From assembly GCF_020171725.1 (NCBI RefSeq), contig NZ_JAIVAJ010000009.1, positions 1 through 64,000 of the forward strand: 64,000 bases of DNA. Direction: 5' to 3'. Under the pieces are notes generated by a model. The model did no database searches, had not been told where the DNA came from, and saw only the letters and a list, made by a program, of their open reading frames with translations. Shown piece by piece: positions 43,031 through 52,128 of this stretch; position 1 is the first letter of the stretch; each line of letters opens with the position of its first letter. The stretch comes from Halobacillus litoralis (GTDB taxonomy: Bacteria > Bacillota > Bacilli > Bacillales > Halobacillaceae). The position numbers and the translations under genes are program-made.

Positions 43031-44128
43031 TTATACGTTGAAACGGAAATGGATGACATCGCCATCTTTTACGAGATACTCTTTACCTTCCAGACGAACG
43101 CGGCCACGGTCACGTGCGACACCCATCGTTCCTGCATCGACAAGATCTCCATAAGATACCGTCTCTGCACGGATGAAGCCTCGCTCGAAGTCCGTGTGAA
43201 TGATGCCGGCACATTGTGGAGCCGTCATGCCTTCTTTGAATGTCCAGGCGCGGACTTCCTGCTCACCTGCCGTGAAGTACGTCGCAAGACCAAGAAGGTT
43301 GTACGTCGCCTTGATCAATTGATCGAGACCGGATTCTGCAATACCCAAGTCTTCAAGGAACTCTTCTTTTTCTTCGCCATCAAGCTCAGCGATTTCAGAC
43401 TCGATTTTGGCACAAACGACGATCACTTCTGCACCTTCATTAGATGCGAAATCACGGATCGCTTTTACCTTGTCGTTGTCTCCTTCGCCGATTTCATCTT
43501 CGCTGACGTTGGCAACATAGAGGATGGGCTTAGAAGTGAGTAGATGAAGGCCTTTGACCACTTTCTGCTCATCGCTGCTGAAATCAACAGCGCGGGCAGG
43601 CTGCTCCGCTTCCAGTGCTTCTTTAATTTTTTCAAGGACGTTGTACTCTGCAACCGCGTCTTTATCTTTCTGACGGGCAAGCTTCGCTACGCGCTCAAGA
43701 CGCTTCGTCACCGTTTCAAGATCGGCCAGAATAAGCTCAAGGTTGATCGTCTCGATATCAGAGATTGGATCGACCTGACCCGATACGTGTGTAATGTTCT
43801 CGTCTTCGAAAGCACGTACAACGTGACAGATCGCATCGACCTGACGGATGTGGGATAGGAATTTGTTTCCTAGTCCTTCCCCTTTACTCGCACCTTCTAC
43901 GATTCCTGCGATATCAGTGAATTCAAAAGCTGTAGGGACGGTTTTCTTCGGATTGACAAGCTCGGTCAGCTTCTCCAGGCGGCTATCCGGTACTTCCACG
44001 ATTCCTACGTTCGGATCGATCGTGGCGAATGGATAGTTCGCTGATAGAGCGCCGGCTTGTGTGATTGCGTTAAATAGCGTAGATTTCCCTACGTTCGGCA
44101 AACCTACGATTCCTGCTGTTAGTGCCAT
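43031..44128 (-). CDS. ychF: Redox-regulated ATPase YchF
   Basis: A 365-aa OBG-type P-loop protein that binds ATP rather than GTP and associates with ribosomes. Motifs are GLPNVGKSTLFN (P loop), DIAGIVEGASKGEGLGNKFL (switch region) and the C-terminal TGS domain (VRAWTFKEGMTAPQCAGIIH, DAGTMGVARDRGRVRLEGK). Length is standard. It is in its usual place upstream of the rpsF operon. Confidence 0.95.
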   Translation of the reverse strand: MALTAGIVGLPNVGKSTLFNAITQAGALSANYPFATIDPNVGIVEVPDSRLEKLTELVNPKKTVPTAFEFTDIAGIVEGASKGEGLGNKFLSHIRQVDAICHVVRAFEDENITHVSGQVDPISDIETINLELILADLETVTKRLERVAKLARQKDKDAVAEYNVLEKIKEALEAEQPARAVDFSSDEQKVVKGLHLLTSKPILYVANVSEDEIGEGDNDKVKAIRDFASNEGAEVIVVCAKIESEIAELDGEEKEEFLEDLGIAESGLDQLIKATYNLLGLATYFTAGEQEVRAWTFKEGMTAPQCAGIIHTDFERGFIRAETVSYGDLVDAGTMGVARDRGRVRLEGKEYLVKDGDVIHFRFNV

Positions 44129-44366
44129 ATAAGACTTTCACTCCTTAAGGATTTACATACATGCATGTTAGTCTCTTCAATTATAGATACTGTACTAGAA
44201 AATAACAACCAATCAAAAATGAAAAACTGGACCTTTCTACTAGCGGATTCTTCCTGTTTCTCCAGGCAAAAAGAACGGAATTACCGCTCTCCTTCATTCA
44301 ATTATGCCAAATTGAAACATTCATAGACAATATGTCGTCTAATGATGAAGATAGGAGGAAATGAAT

Positions 44367-44969
44367 GTGAAGAAACTATGGGTGGTCTGCTTTAGCGGAG
44401 CCATCATCCTCAGTGGATGCACATCCCAATCGGAAGCGAAACCACTGAAGAATGAACAGATCACTCAATTAGAGAAGCAGCGGGAACAAATGAGAGAAAC
44501 CCTGCGACAGCAGAAACTCGAAATCGAACAATTGGAAGAACAGGTCCAAGCTTATGAAAAGCTGACCTCTGATGCACTGAATTTCTTAGAAACAGATGAA
44601 GCAGTATCGCTATTAAAACAACAGTTCACATATACGATCACCGTAAACGGCGAATCGATTCCGCCGAATGGAGAGATGAATATTGAAAGCGGGGACGTCG
44701 AAATCGTCCTCTCAAGCAGACAGCCCTCCTTTTCAATTCCTGATAAGTGGAGGGAGAAGGTCGAGCTGAAAGGCGGATTGTTCGATCATATCAGCAATCT
44801 GAAACCTTCAGCCGACAGCCGCTCCGGAAAAGACGGAACACTCAACGTCGACCGTTCTCTCGTATTCTCAGATATGAGCCCGGGTACAACAATAGAATTT
44901 GATATTACGAATGAATTGAAGGAAAGGTTAAAAGTCAGCACGAATTCGATTCGTTTAACCATTCAATAA
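44367..44969 (+). CDS. Lipoprotein with coiled coil, unknown function
   Basis: A 200-aa exported lipoprotein. The signal ends in IILSGC (Cys near residue 18). A heptad-rich coiled coil (NEQITQLEKQREQMRETLRQ and onward, about residues 30-70) follows. The C-terminal half is a beta-rich domain with DVEIVLSSRQ and TIEFDITNEL. The start is GTG 44367, 8 nt after AGGAGG; an ATG two codons before is too close. No family recognised. Confidence 0.75.
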   Translation: MKKLWVVCFSGAIILSGCTSQSEAKPLKNEQITQLEKQREQMRETLRQQKLEIEQLEEQVQAYEKLTSDALNFLETDEAVSLLKQQFTYTITVNGESIPPNGEMNIESGDVEIVLSSRQPSFSIPDKWREKVELKGGLFDHISNLKPSADSRSGKDGTLNVDRSLVFSDMSPGTTIEFDITNELKERLKVSTNSIRLTIQ

Positions 44970-44970
44970 A

Positions 44971-45008
44971 GAAAGGTTCCAACCATCAAGTCATGGTTGG
45001 AACCTTTT
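44971..45008 (+). terminator. Intrinsic terminator after the lipoprotein gene
   Basis: AAAGGTTCCAACCAT and ATGGTTGGAACCTTTT form a long perfect stem. Confidence 0.9.
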
Positions 45009-45092
45009 GTCTATAGAAAAACGTGAGTTCATTCATTGAACACCCCGCGGTGCACTCCATTTCATTCAGAACCTTTTCGTTAGCTCTGCTGC

Positions 45093-45284
45093 TTATTCCT
45101 GCTCCGCTGTTTCCAGCACTTTTTTCATCTTCGTTTCGAACTTGCGTCTCGGAATGAGTACACTGTGGCCGCAGCCCTCACACTTCACCCGGATATCTGC
45201 GCCCATTCGGATGATTTTCCAGCGGTTTTCCCCGCAAGGGTGCGGCTTCTTCATCTGCACAACGTCATTCAATTGATAAGACAT
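45093..45284 (-). CDS. DUF951 zinc-ribbon-like protein
   Basis: A 63-aa basic protein of the DUF951 family. It contains KKPHPCGENRWKIIRMGAD and CEGCGH, with three cysteines able to bind a metal, and a VLIPRRKFE tail. It lies 13 nt after the mscS-like gene on the same strand, an association typical of the origin region of Bacillaceae. Its role is unknown but it may bind nucleic acid. Confidence 0.88.
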   Translation of the reverse strand: MSYQLNDVVQMKKPHPCGENRWKIIRMGADIRVKCEGCGHSVLIPRRKFETKMKKVLETAEQE

Positions 45285-45297
45285 ACGTCATACCTCC

Positions 45298-46167
45298 TTA
45301 GGCTTCTTGTTCCTCTCGGGAATACATCACCATACGTGGGAATGGGATTTCGATTCCTTCTGCATCTAAACGGGTTTTCACTTCTTTACGCATGGCACGG
45401 GCGATGGCCCAGTGCTCCATGGGTGTCACTTCTGCGATGATCCGCATGACGACGTCTGAGGCTCCCAGGCTCTGAACACCTAAAAGCTTCGGCTCATCCA
45501 GCATGTCCGGATAACGTTCCGGTAATTCTTTTAACAAATCGTCAAGGGCCTGTTCTGCCCGTGCGATATCTTCTTCATAGGCGACGCTCACATCGACAAC
45601 GGCGATGCTGTTATGGATCGAGTAGTTGGTCACTTGGGTCACGTTTCCGTTTGGCAGGATGTGTACTTCGCCTGTCCATGCTTTCACTTTACACGTTCTG
45701 AGTCCGACTTCCTCTACGAATCCTTCCACACCTGATGTACGAATGTAATCTCCTACAGAAAATTGATCTTCAAAGATGATGAAGAAACCGGAGATGATAT
45801 CACGGACAAGGTTCTGAGCACCAAAACCGATGGCGAGACCCGCTACACCTGCACCGGCTAATAAGGCGCCGATTTCGAGAGTGAAGGTTTCCAAAATCAT
45901 GATAAAAGCAACAAAATACACGACATAAGACAAGGCGTTTGCTACCAGTTTACTTAGTGTAGACTCCCGGCGCTGCGAAATTTTGAACGGTCCCTTTGTT
46001 CGGTTGGCAAAGAATTTCGTAATCAACCTTCGACCAATTTTAATCACTAAGAATGAGATGATGAGAATTAAAACAATCTGCATGGCCCCAAGACCAATGG
46101 CTGTCCATAATTGAGGTCCAAATACATAGTCGATTGTTTCATTCCACATGGTTTCTAAATCTCCCAC
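45298..46167 (-). CDS. Small-conductance mechanosensitive channel MscS family
   Basis: A 289-aa channel that opens on membrane tension to release solutes during osmotic downshock. It has three N-terminal membrane helices, of which the third is glycine/alanine-rich (AGAGVAGLAIGFGAQNLVRDIISG) and lines the pore. The beta domain follows (EDQFSVGDYIRT) and then the C-terminal alpha/beta cage. The start is GTG behind AGGAGGG. Confidence 0.9.
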   Translation of the reverse strand: MGDLETMWNETIDYVFGPQLWTAIGLGAMQIVLILIISFLVIKIGRRLITKFFANRTKGPFKISQRRESTLSKLVANALSYVVYFVAFIMILETFTLEIGALLAGAGVAGLAIGFGAQNLVRDIISGFFIIFEDQFSVGDYIRTSGVEGFVEEVGLRTCKVKAWTGEVHILPNGNVTQVTNYSIHNSIAVVDVSVAYEEDIARAEQALDDLLKELPERYPDMLDEPKLLGVQSLGASDVVMRIIAEVTPMEHWAIARAMRKEVKTRLDAEGIEIPFPRMVMYSREEQEA

Positions 46168-46216
46168 CCATTTCCCTCCTGTACGACTTCAATATGAAAT
46201 CTATTTTAACAGGTTT

Positions 46217-47236
46217 CTATCGAGATTTGTATCGGGAAATAGCCGGATGAATCAGTAGGGCGGCAAGCACATACAAATTCAAAAAACCATACAAAGGATA
46301 CAAGTATTGAATGAGCGTCGAAAAGCCGAATGAAGTGAGCGGAAGCATGACGGCAATCAGGCCTAAAGCCAGAATCCAGAGGGGTTGTCTCACGTATTCT
46401 CGGAATCTGGTGACGAGTCCGAGCGTTCCGGAAGCAGCCGTTGTGAAGATGGCAATCCACAGCATAGCCGACATAAAGAGCATCATTTCATACGGATAGT
46501 GTTTTAAAATCGCAAATAAGGGGATTTCATATAATATGATATCTTCTGAAATTTGGATTAAGCTGTTGTTGTATAAATAGGAAATCGTTCCGATCAGGAC
46601 ACCGCTTCCCACACTGGCTATCCATACCTCGCCTTTATGCTTCATCTGATTCCCAATCGCCCCTAAGACCGCGATTAATGGAAGAATATTAAGTGCTGTA
46701 AACGGGAAGGCCGACATCCAGTTGTCCATCTCGCTTACGTATCCGAACAGGGAAAGCTGTTGATCGGAGATGAACAAGATCAGAACAAATAGAAGGCCCG
46801 CAATCAGAAGAGGCAGTACGAAACTGTTTACGATTACGATCCCTTTTACATCCCAGACGAACAAAAGAACAAGCGGAATGACGATGGCCAGTACACCGAA
46901 CCGATAGGAGAAATGAAACGCCTGCCACGTTGCCCCGCTCCCAGCAAGCATCACGACGGTCGTCGTAAACAAATAAATGATGATCATCCAGTCATAAATA
47001 CCGGTCAAATGCTTTCCTACGATGGCACGGAGAACAGGTAAATAATGCCCCGTTTGTTTTTGATAACTGATGGACATAATGGTGTAACAACACGAGGTGA
47101 ACATAAGGGTGAACAAGAGTATCGCCAGGCTGGACCCATGTCCAAAGAACTGCCACAACTCACGACCCGATGCATACCCGGCACCAATAATCGTTCCAAT
47201 GATCAGAAACATCCATTTCAAACCTGATTTAATCAT
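46217..47236 (-). CDS. YkvI family membrane protein
   Basis: A 339-aa polytopic protein with about ten membrane segments. The opening MFLIIGTIIGAGYASGRELWQFFG carries the GxxxGAGYASGRE signature of the YkvI group. This group is distantly related to amino-acid permeases and GerAB-type transporters. The ATG follows GGAGGAAGG. Substrate unknown. Confidence 0.82.
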   Translation of the reverse strand: MIKSGLKWMFLIIGTIIGAGYASGRELWQFFGHGSSLAILLFTLMFTSCCYTIMSISYQKQTGHYLPVLRAIVGKHLTGIYDWMIIIYLFTTTVVMLAGSGATWQAFHFSYRFGVLAIVIPLVLLFVWDVKGIVIVNSFVLPLLIAGLLFVLILFISDQQLSLFGYVSEMDNWMSAFPFTALNILPLIAVLGAIGNQMKHKGEVWIASVGSGVLIGTISYLYNNSLIQISEDIILYEIPLFAILKHYPYEMMLFMSAMLWIAIFTTAASGTLGLVTRFREYVRQPLWILALGLIAVMLPLTSFGFSTLIQYLYPLYGFLNLYVLAALLIHPAISRYKSR

Positions 47237-47330
47237 ATCCTTCCTCCACCTCTATGTATTTGCCGCGTACACGTATAGAATGACGGACATCCTTATATAC
47301 TGTTACTACTATGAATTTGGAGGAGAAGCT

Positions 47331-47984
47331 ATGAATCTTAAGGACAAGTTTTCCAACGAAGAACGAAGGGTCCACATTGACGAAGAATTGATGAGTGACC
47401 TCTTAAGCTCCCATTTAAATGATTGGCTTCCTCCGTCTAAAGAGATCGTCATCGCTTGTATCGGCACAGACCGCTCCACAGGTGATTCGTTCGGTCCTCT
47501 GGTCGGATCGATGCTGAAGGATCAGAACCTGGGGACCTTCCATGTCTATGGCACACTGGAAGATCCGCTGCACGCTTTGAACCTGAAAGAACGAGTCGAA
47601 ACGATGAACAAAGAACATCCCAATCCCTACATTCTCGCTGTAGACGCCTGTCTTGGAAAAGCGACGTCCGTCGGCTCTGTCGTCCTTGGAAAAGGACCTT
47701 TGTCACCGGGTTCCGCATTGAAGAAGGATCTGCCTGCCATCGGAGACCTTCACATCAGCGGTATGGTCAATGTCAGTGGATTCATGGAACACGTCGTCCT
47801 TCAGAACACGCGCCTTCACGTCGTCATGCAGATGGCCGCCAAGGTGGCCGCAGCCATTCAGATGACCGACACGAAACGCCGCCGCGCCCGCTTAGAGACG
47901 TCTCCCACACAAGCCTTCACGGCAGCGACAAAGAGAAGAGACGCTCTGTACAGCAGGAAATCACGCTTGGATGGATTTATGTAG
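47331..47984 (+). CDS. yyaC: Spore protease-like protein YyaC (GPR-related)
   Basis: A 217-aa protein related to the germination protease GPR. IVIACIGTDRSTGDSFGPLVG and YILAVDACLGKATSVGSVVLGKGPLSPGSALKK match the YyaC family. It is normally found next to spo0J and is expressed in sporulation, with an undefined role. The start is ATG 47331, with GGAGGAG 6 nt upstream. The open frame extends to 47097 but without supporting signals. A basic C-terminal tail of about 30 residues looks longer than usual. Confidence 0.88.
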   Translation: MNLKDKFSNEERRVHIDEELMSDLLSSHLNDWLPPSKEIVIACIGTDRSTGDSFGPLVGSMLKDQNLGTFHVYGTLEDPLHALNLKERVETMNKEHPNPYILAVDACLGKATSVGSVVLGKGPLSPGSALKKDLPAIGDLHISGMVNVSGFMEHVVLQNTRLHVVMQMAAKVAAAIQMTDTKRRRARLETSPTQAFTAATKRRDALYSRKSRLDGFM

Positions 47985-48017
47985 ATAAGAGGCTGGGAAA
48001 AAAGTGTTCCCATCTAC

Positions 48018-48064
48018 AAAAACCCCTGAGGTTGCATTTAACCAATGCAACCTCAGGGGTTTTG
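48018..48064. terminator. Long bidirectional hairpin after yyaC
   Basis: A perfect 20-bp inverted repeat (AAAACCCCTGAGGTTGCATT and its inverse) around a 5-nt loop has T runs on each strand. Confidence 0.85.
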
Positions 48065-48121
48065 TTCGGTGAACGATTCTGTTTTCCAAAGAATATTCAG
48101 CAGGCGGGAGAAGGGAGGGCA

Positions 48122-48320
48122 GAACCTCTATGCTTGCATCGTCCTTAACTTTTCTGCCAGCCACAATAGCTGATGTAAGCACACGAGGTTCCGCCTCTTT
48201 TAGATAGAGGTGTTGGAGAAAGGGGGAGACTCCTGCCGGAATGGAGGGCAGCGTGAGATCCCGCAGGGAGCGAAGCGAGCGAGGAAGCTCACCGACCGCC
48301 GGTGGAAAGCGAGTCGTTTC
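48122..48320. repeat. Palindromic intergenic region with second copy of the interspersed repeat (copy B)
   Basis: An imperfect 19-20-bp inverted repeat pairs 48122-48140 (GAACCTCTATGCTTGCATC) with 48172-48191. It is followed at 48221-48320 by the element shared with 31.1 kb: GAGACTCC, GAGATCCCGCAG, GAGCGAGGAAGCTC and GGAAAGCGAGT in the same order. Unlike copy A, its outer ends are not perfect inverted repeats. No gene is supported between 47985 and 48376. Confidence 0.7.
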
Positions 48321-48376
48321 GCAGGCACCGTTCCTCTCTTACTCAGCGAACCGATAAGTCTCAACCACTTTTTCTG

Positions 48377-49084
48377 TTATGAAAATTGTTGAACGATTGC
48401 AAGCACGACTCCGACCATCACTAACGCAGGAAGCAAGTTCGCCACCCTGATCTTCGTCAACTTCAACATATTCAGCCCGATCGCCACAATCATCAATCCA
48501 CCCGCCGCCGTCATCTCGACAATGAACATATCCAGCATATCCTGCGGGATGAACCGGTTGATCTGTGTCGCAAACAAGGCGATCGACCCTTCATAGAGCA
48601 CGACAGGAATAACGGAGAAGATGACTCCGATCCCCAGAGTGGACGTCAAGACAAGCGAGACAAACCCATCGATGATTGCCTTCGTAATCAGGATCTCATG
48701 GTCGTTACGAAGTCCGCTGTCGAGCGCTCCGATGACCGCGAGTGCGCCAATCACGAATATCAACGACGCGGTAATGAATCCTTGAGCGAGAGTTGAAGTG
48801 GAACCGGGCTTTGTGAATTTACGCTCCACCCAGCGTCCTATGTATTCGAGCCGCTCCTCAAGACGAAGCGCCTCTCCGATAATCGCTCCACTCAGAAGGC
48901 TGATCAATACAATGACGATGTTCTCCGTTTCAAAGGCCATTTGAAGCCCGATCAACGTAACCGCAAGCGCGACACCGCTCATGACCGTCTCCTTGAAGCG
49001 CTCCGGAATTTTTGTGAAAAACAATCCGAGCGCTGTTCCAATCACAATACATAACCCGTTTACTAACGTTCCAAGCAGTACCAT
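48377..49084 (-). CDS. DUF554 family membrane protein
   Basis: A 235-aa polytopic protein beginning LGTLVNGLCIVIGTALGLFF, the DUF554 hallmark, with six or so membrane segments and the GGLMIVAIGLNML motif. DUF554 genes lie next to spo0J in several Bacillaceae. The ribosome site AGGAGAG is present. Function unknown. Confidence 0.88.
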   Translation of the reverse strand: MVLLGTLVNGLCIVIGTALGLFFTKIPERFKETVMSGVALAVTLIGLQMAFETENIVIVLISLLSGAIIGEALRLEERLEYIGRWVERKFTKPGSTSTLAQGFITASLIFVIGALAVIGALDSGLRNDHEILITKAIIDGFVSLVLTSTLGIGVIFSVIPVVLYEGSIALFATQINRFIPQDMLDMFIVEMTAAGGLMIVAIGLNMLKLTKIRVANLLPALVMVGVVLAIVQQFS

Positions 49085-49107
49085 ACGATTTCTCTCCTAT
49101 ATGTATT

Positions 49108-49142
49108 GAAAAAAGAACCCGGGCTCAAGAAAGCGCCAGGTT
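49108..49142 (-). terminator. Intrinsic terminator of the soj-spo0J operon
   Basis: GAACCTGGCGC pairs imperfectly with GCCCGGGTTC, followed by six T on the minus strand. Confidence 0.85.
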
Positions 49143-49144
49143 CA

Positions 49145-49978
49145 TCATTCCTTATCGAAGTAATGTAAAATGCGCTCCAAGTCCTCTTCGTTCATAAATT
49201 CAATCTCAATTTTGCCTTTACGTTTCCCTTTATGAATCTTCACGCCTGTGCCGAGCTGCTGCTTCAATGAATGCTCACGTTCTTGGATGAATACATCCTT
49301 GGCGGCAGGCTTCTTCTTCTTTTTCTTCTGCGTCATCTCCTGGATGAGACGCTCCACTTGTCTGACGCTCAGCTTCTCGTTTTCGATTCGTTCCGCCATT
49401 TTAAGGACGGCGTCTCTTTGTTTCAAACCGAGGAGTGCACGGCCGTGCCCCATCGACAATGTCCCGTCATTGATCTTCTGAATGACTTCGGACGGAAGGG
49501 ACAGCAGGCGGATCAAGTTGGCGATATGAGACCGGCTTTTTCCGAGGCGTTCGGACAGCTCGTCCTGTGTGACACCGAGTTCTTTTTGAAGACTTTGATA
49601 GGCTTTCGCTTCTTCAACCGGGGTCAGATCCTCGCGCTGAAGGTTCTCAAGCAGAGCAAGTTCCATCATTTGTTCATCGGTCCAGTCACGGACTAATGCG
49701 GGAATCGTCTCAAGCCCGGCTTTTTTCGAAGCTCTGAAACGGCGCTCACCGACGACGATTTCATAGCCTTTGATGCTTTTTCTTACGATGATCGGCTGAA
49801 GGATGCCGTGTTCCTTGATCGACTGGCTCAATTCCTCAATGGCCTCGTCATCGAACGTGAGACGAGGTTGATAGGGGTTCGGGCGACATGACTGAACGGG
49901 GATGTCGTGAACCTGTTCCTCTTCTTTTGCTTCTTCAGGAAAATAAGCTTGGAATCCTTTACCTAACCCTTTCGCCAT
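49145..49978 (-). CDS. spo0J: Chromosome-partitioning protein ParB (Spo0J)
   Basis: A 277-aa CTP-dependent clamp that loads at parS, spreads and recruits SMC. The N-terminal CTP-binding domain has IIVRKSIKGYEIVVGERRFRA (ENLQREDL and GERRF motifs). A central helix-turn-helix (TQDELSERLGKSRSHIANLIRLL) and a C-terminal dimerisation domain follow. Its start overlaps the soj end by 20 nt. No parS is seen inside the gene, unlike in B. subtilis. Confidence 0.95.
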   Translation of the reverse strand: MAKGLGKGFQAYFPEEAKEEEQVHDIPVQSCRPNPYQPRLTFDDEAIEELSQSIKEHGILQPIIVRKSIKGYEIVVGERRFRASKKAGLETIPALVRDWTDEQMMELALLENLQREDLTPVEEAKAYQSLQKELGVTQDELSERLGKSRSHIANLIRLLSLPSEVIQKINDGTLSMGHGRALLGLKQRDAVLKMAERIENEKLSVRQVERLIQEMTQKKKKKKPAAKDVFIQEREHSLKQQLGTGVKIHKGKRKGKIEIEFMNEEDLERILHYFDKE

Positions 49979-50732
49979 CCCTGATCACTTCCTTTGCTAG
50001 TTCTAAATAGACTTCTGCTCCTCTGGACTTGGCATCATACAAGATGACGGGCTTTCCATGGCTTGGTGCTTCACTTAAGCGGACGTTACGGGGGATAATC
50101 GATTGATAGACTTTATCTCGGAAATATTTCTTCACTTCATCGACCACTTGAATGCCGAGGTTCGTCCTCGCATCAAGCATCGTCAAGAGGACCCCTTCGA
50201 TCATCAGCTGCTGGTTGAAGTGCTTCTGAACGAGGCGTACGGTATTCAATAACTGACTGAGTCCCTCTAAAGCATAATACTCACACTGCACAGGAATCAA
50301 TACACTATCAGAGGCCGTCAGCGCATTCAACGTCAACAACCCAAGAGAAGGGGGGCAGTCGATGATAATGAAGTCATACTCAGACTTCAGTTGATCGATC
50401 GCCTGCTTCAGACGGACTTCCCTTGAAATCGTCGGGACGAGCTCGATTTCCGCTCCGGCGAGCTGAATGGTAGCCGGAATGGCATCGAGGTTCTCGACAA
50501 GCGTCTCAGTACAGACCTGCTTCGGTTCGACCCCTTCTACGAGAATGTCGTAAATACACAGGTCCATATCCGCCTTCTCCACGCCCAATCCACTTGTGGC
50601 ATTCCCTTGAGGGTCGATATCCACGAGAAGGACTTTATGATTCAAATAAGCGAGACACGCACTTAGGTTAACAGCTGTCGTCGTTTTTCCGACGCCGCCT
50701 TTCTGGTTGGCGACCGAAATCACTTTCCCCAT
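49959..50732 (-). CDS. soj: Chromosome-partitioning ATPase ParA (Soj)
   Basis: A 257-aa deviant-Walker ATPase controlling origin segregation and DnaA activity. KGGVGKTTTAVNLSACLA is the deviant Walker A motif with the signature lysine, and FIIIDCPPSLGLLTLNAL is the switch II region. The start is ATG 50732 with AGGTG upstream, matching the usual N terminus MGKVISVANQ. The frame extends 19 codons upstream but without a ribosome site. Confidence 0.95.
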   Translation of the reverse strand: MGKVISVANQKGGVGKTTTAVNLSACLAYLNHKVLLVDIDPQGNATSGLGVEKADMDLCIYDILVEGVEPKQVCTETLVENLDAIPATIQLAGAEIELVPTISREVRLKQAIDQLKSEYDFIIIDCPPSLGLLTLNALTASDSVLIPVQCEYYALEGLSQLLNTVRLVQKHFNQQLMIEGVLLTMLDARTNLGIQVVDEVKKYFRDKVYQSIIPRNVRLSEAPSHGKPVILYDAKSRGAEVYLELAKEVIRDGERVR

Positions 50733-50789
50733 ATGAACACCTGCCCTTATTTTTATAGTCGATCTAAAGGGAATTCCCTTTCTATTCAA

Positions 50790-50820
50790 GAAAAACCCAT
50801 CTACATAACAAGATGGGTCT
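50790..50820 (-). terminator. Intrinsic terminator of noc
   Basis: ACCCATCTTG and TAGATGGGT form a stem followed by TTTTT on the minus strand. Confidence 0.85.
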
Positions 50821-50828
50821 CCGGTTCG

Positions 50829-51689
50829 CTATTTCTTCTTCGGTATCTTTATCGTAATTTGATAATAATCATCGTGGTCCTCTTCATCTGTCTCCAGATC
50901 TGTCCCTGTATCACGGACCATGTCGAGTGATTGACGGATCGTATTCATCGCAATCCGCATATCCTTATTTACACCTTTTAATGTCGGTTTCTTTTTCTTC
51001 TTCTGTGGTTCATTGATTCTCGCAATTCGTTCTTCCGTCTGCTTCACGTTCCACTGCTTCTCTATAATCTCGCCGAGGATCTGCTCCTGCAACTGGGGAT
51101 CCTTCACTGCGATGAGAGCTCTTGCGTGACGTTCTGTAATCTTCTTATCCATGACCGCTTCCTGAACAGACTCCGGAAGCTTCAATAAACGCAGTTTGTT
51201 GGCGATGGTGGACTGGCTTTTGCCGAGTCGCTGCGCAAGCGCCTCCTGCGTCAACTCATGTATTTGCAATAACTTCGCATAGGCGACGGCTTCTTCAATG
51301 ACCGTCAGTTCTTCACGCTGCAGGTTCTCAATGAGAGCGACAGAGGCTGTTTGCGAATCGCTCATTTCACGAAGAATAGCCGGAACTGTCTCCCATCCAA
51401 GAGATTGGACAGCACGCCAGCGTCGTTCTCCGGCAATCAATTCATATTCAGAATCATTCAGTTTACGAAGAACGATCGGTTGAATCATCCCATGCGTATG
51501 GATCGTCTGGGCAAGTTCACTGATCTTCTCGTTGTTAAAAATCGCTCGCGGCTGATAACGGTTCGGTTGAATGAGATCGACAGGGATCTGCATGACCTCA
51601 TCAGGATTGTAAGATTCCTCATTGCTGTTCTCTTCTTCTGATTCCGTCTTGTCCCCAAGCCCGAACAATCGACCAAAAGGATGTAACAC
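50829..51689 (-). CDS. noc: Nucleoid occlusion protein Noc
   Basis: A 286-aa ParB paralogue that binds Noc sites and the membrane to block division over the nucleoid. The N-terminal amphipathic membrane-targeting helix appears as [10 protein letters not shown]. Then come the CTP domain ([20 protein letters not shown]) and the helix-turn-helix ([23 protein letters not shown]). The start is GTG 51689 after AAGGTGGTG, which gives the normal N terminus [12 protein letters not shown] longer frame to 51719 would spoil the amphipathic helix. Confidence 0.93.
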   Translation of the reverse strand: MLHPFGRLFGLGDKTESEEENSNEESYNPDEVMQIPVDLIQPNRYQPRAIFNNEKISELAQTIHTHGMIQPIVLRKLNDSEYELIAGERRWRAVQSLGWETVPAILREMSDSQTASVALIENLQREELTVIEEAVAYAKLLQIHELTQEALAQRLGKSQSTIANKLRLLKLPESVQEAVMDKKITERHARALIAVKDPQLQEQILGEIIEKQWNVKQTEERIARINEPQKKKKKPTLKGVNKDMRIAMNTIRQSLDMVRDTGTDLETDEEDHDDYYQITIKIPKKK

Positions 51690-52008
51690 GATCAGACACA
51701 CCACCTTTATACGCTTCAAGCATACGCCATAGAAAAAAGCGCTGCAGGCTCTTTAGGCTGCTCGCGCATACGTATGCCTTTTTTACTCTAATCACATTTT
51801 ATCATATTTCATAGATTAAAAGTATCTTGATACATGAAGAAAAAGAGACAAAAGCTGTCGAATGCCGTATAGCTGATTTCATTAAAATAGAGAATTCCTC
51901 GAATAAAGGGAGGAAAAATTTGTCGACATTTTCTTTTGAAAAGGGGAGGGAATCAGGGGATAAGCTCGAATAGAATTTAAGAGACTACTAGAACTGGAGG
52001 AATGGAAC
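51690..52008. other. Divergent intergenic region between noc and the MFS leader
   Basis: About 320 bp without a gene. The noc side holds a 12-bp palindrome GCATACGTATGC followed by T residues (51766-51786). AT-rich sequence (51795-51840) is the likely noc promoter zone, with TATGATAAAAT on the minus strand. The plus side includes a purine-rich stretch and GGAGG at 51996-52000, the ribosome site of the short leader frame. A -10-like TAGAAT lies near 51970 but its -35 is unclear. None of rsmG or its neighbours is present. Confidence 0.5.
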
Positions 52009-52065
52009 ATGCAAAAAAGTATCATGATCTTCTCACAACCATCAGCAGGGGTGAACGCAGACTAA
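52009..52065 (+). CDS. 18-aa leader peptide upstream of the MFS gene
   Basis: ATG at 52009 stands 8 nt after GGAGG and opens a frame of 18 codons (MQKSIMIFSQPSAGVNAD) ending at TAA 52065. Codons 12-15 fall on the segment that pairs with a downstream element able to hide the MFS ribosome site. The strong initiation signal, short length and overlapping secondary structure suggest a regulatory uORF, not a protein with its own function. Sequence does not match a leader peptide known to me. Confidence 0.6.
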   Translation: MQKSIMIFSQPSAGVNAD

Positions 52066-52120
52066 ACCATGCTGACACTCCTGCTGAACCAGCTACCATG
52101 ACCAAACACAAAGCAGGAGG
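52042..52120 (+). promoter_or_regulatory. Candidate translational attenuator of the MFS exporter
   Basis: Three mutually exclusive segments are visible. Segment 1, TCAGCAGGGG (52042-52051, inside the leader frame), can pair over 10 bp with segment 2, CTCCTGCTGA (52078-52087). Segment 2, CTCCTGCT (52078-52085), can instead pair over 8 perfect bp with segment 3, AGCAGGAG (52112-52119), which contains the exporter's GGAGG. Pairing 2:3 would block translation; pairing 1:2 would free it. Confidence 0.6.
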
Positions 52121-52128
52121 ACATGTCA

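Noticed and set aside
47961..48182. 73-codon minus frame downstream of yyaC
   Set aside because: It crosses the long terminator hairpin and the inverted repeat; it looks like translated repeat DNA.
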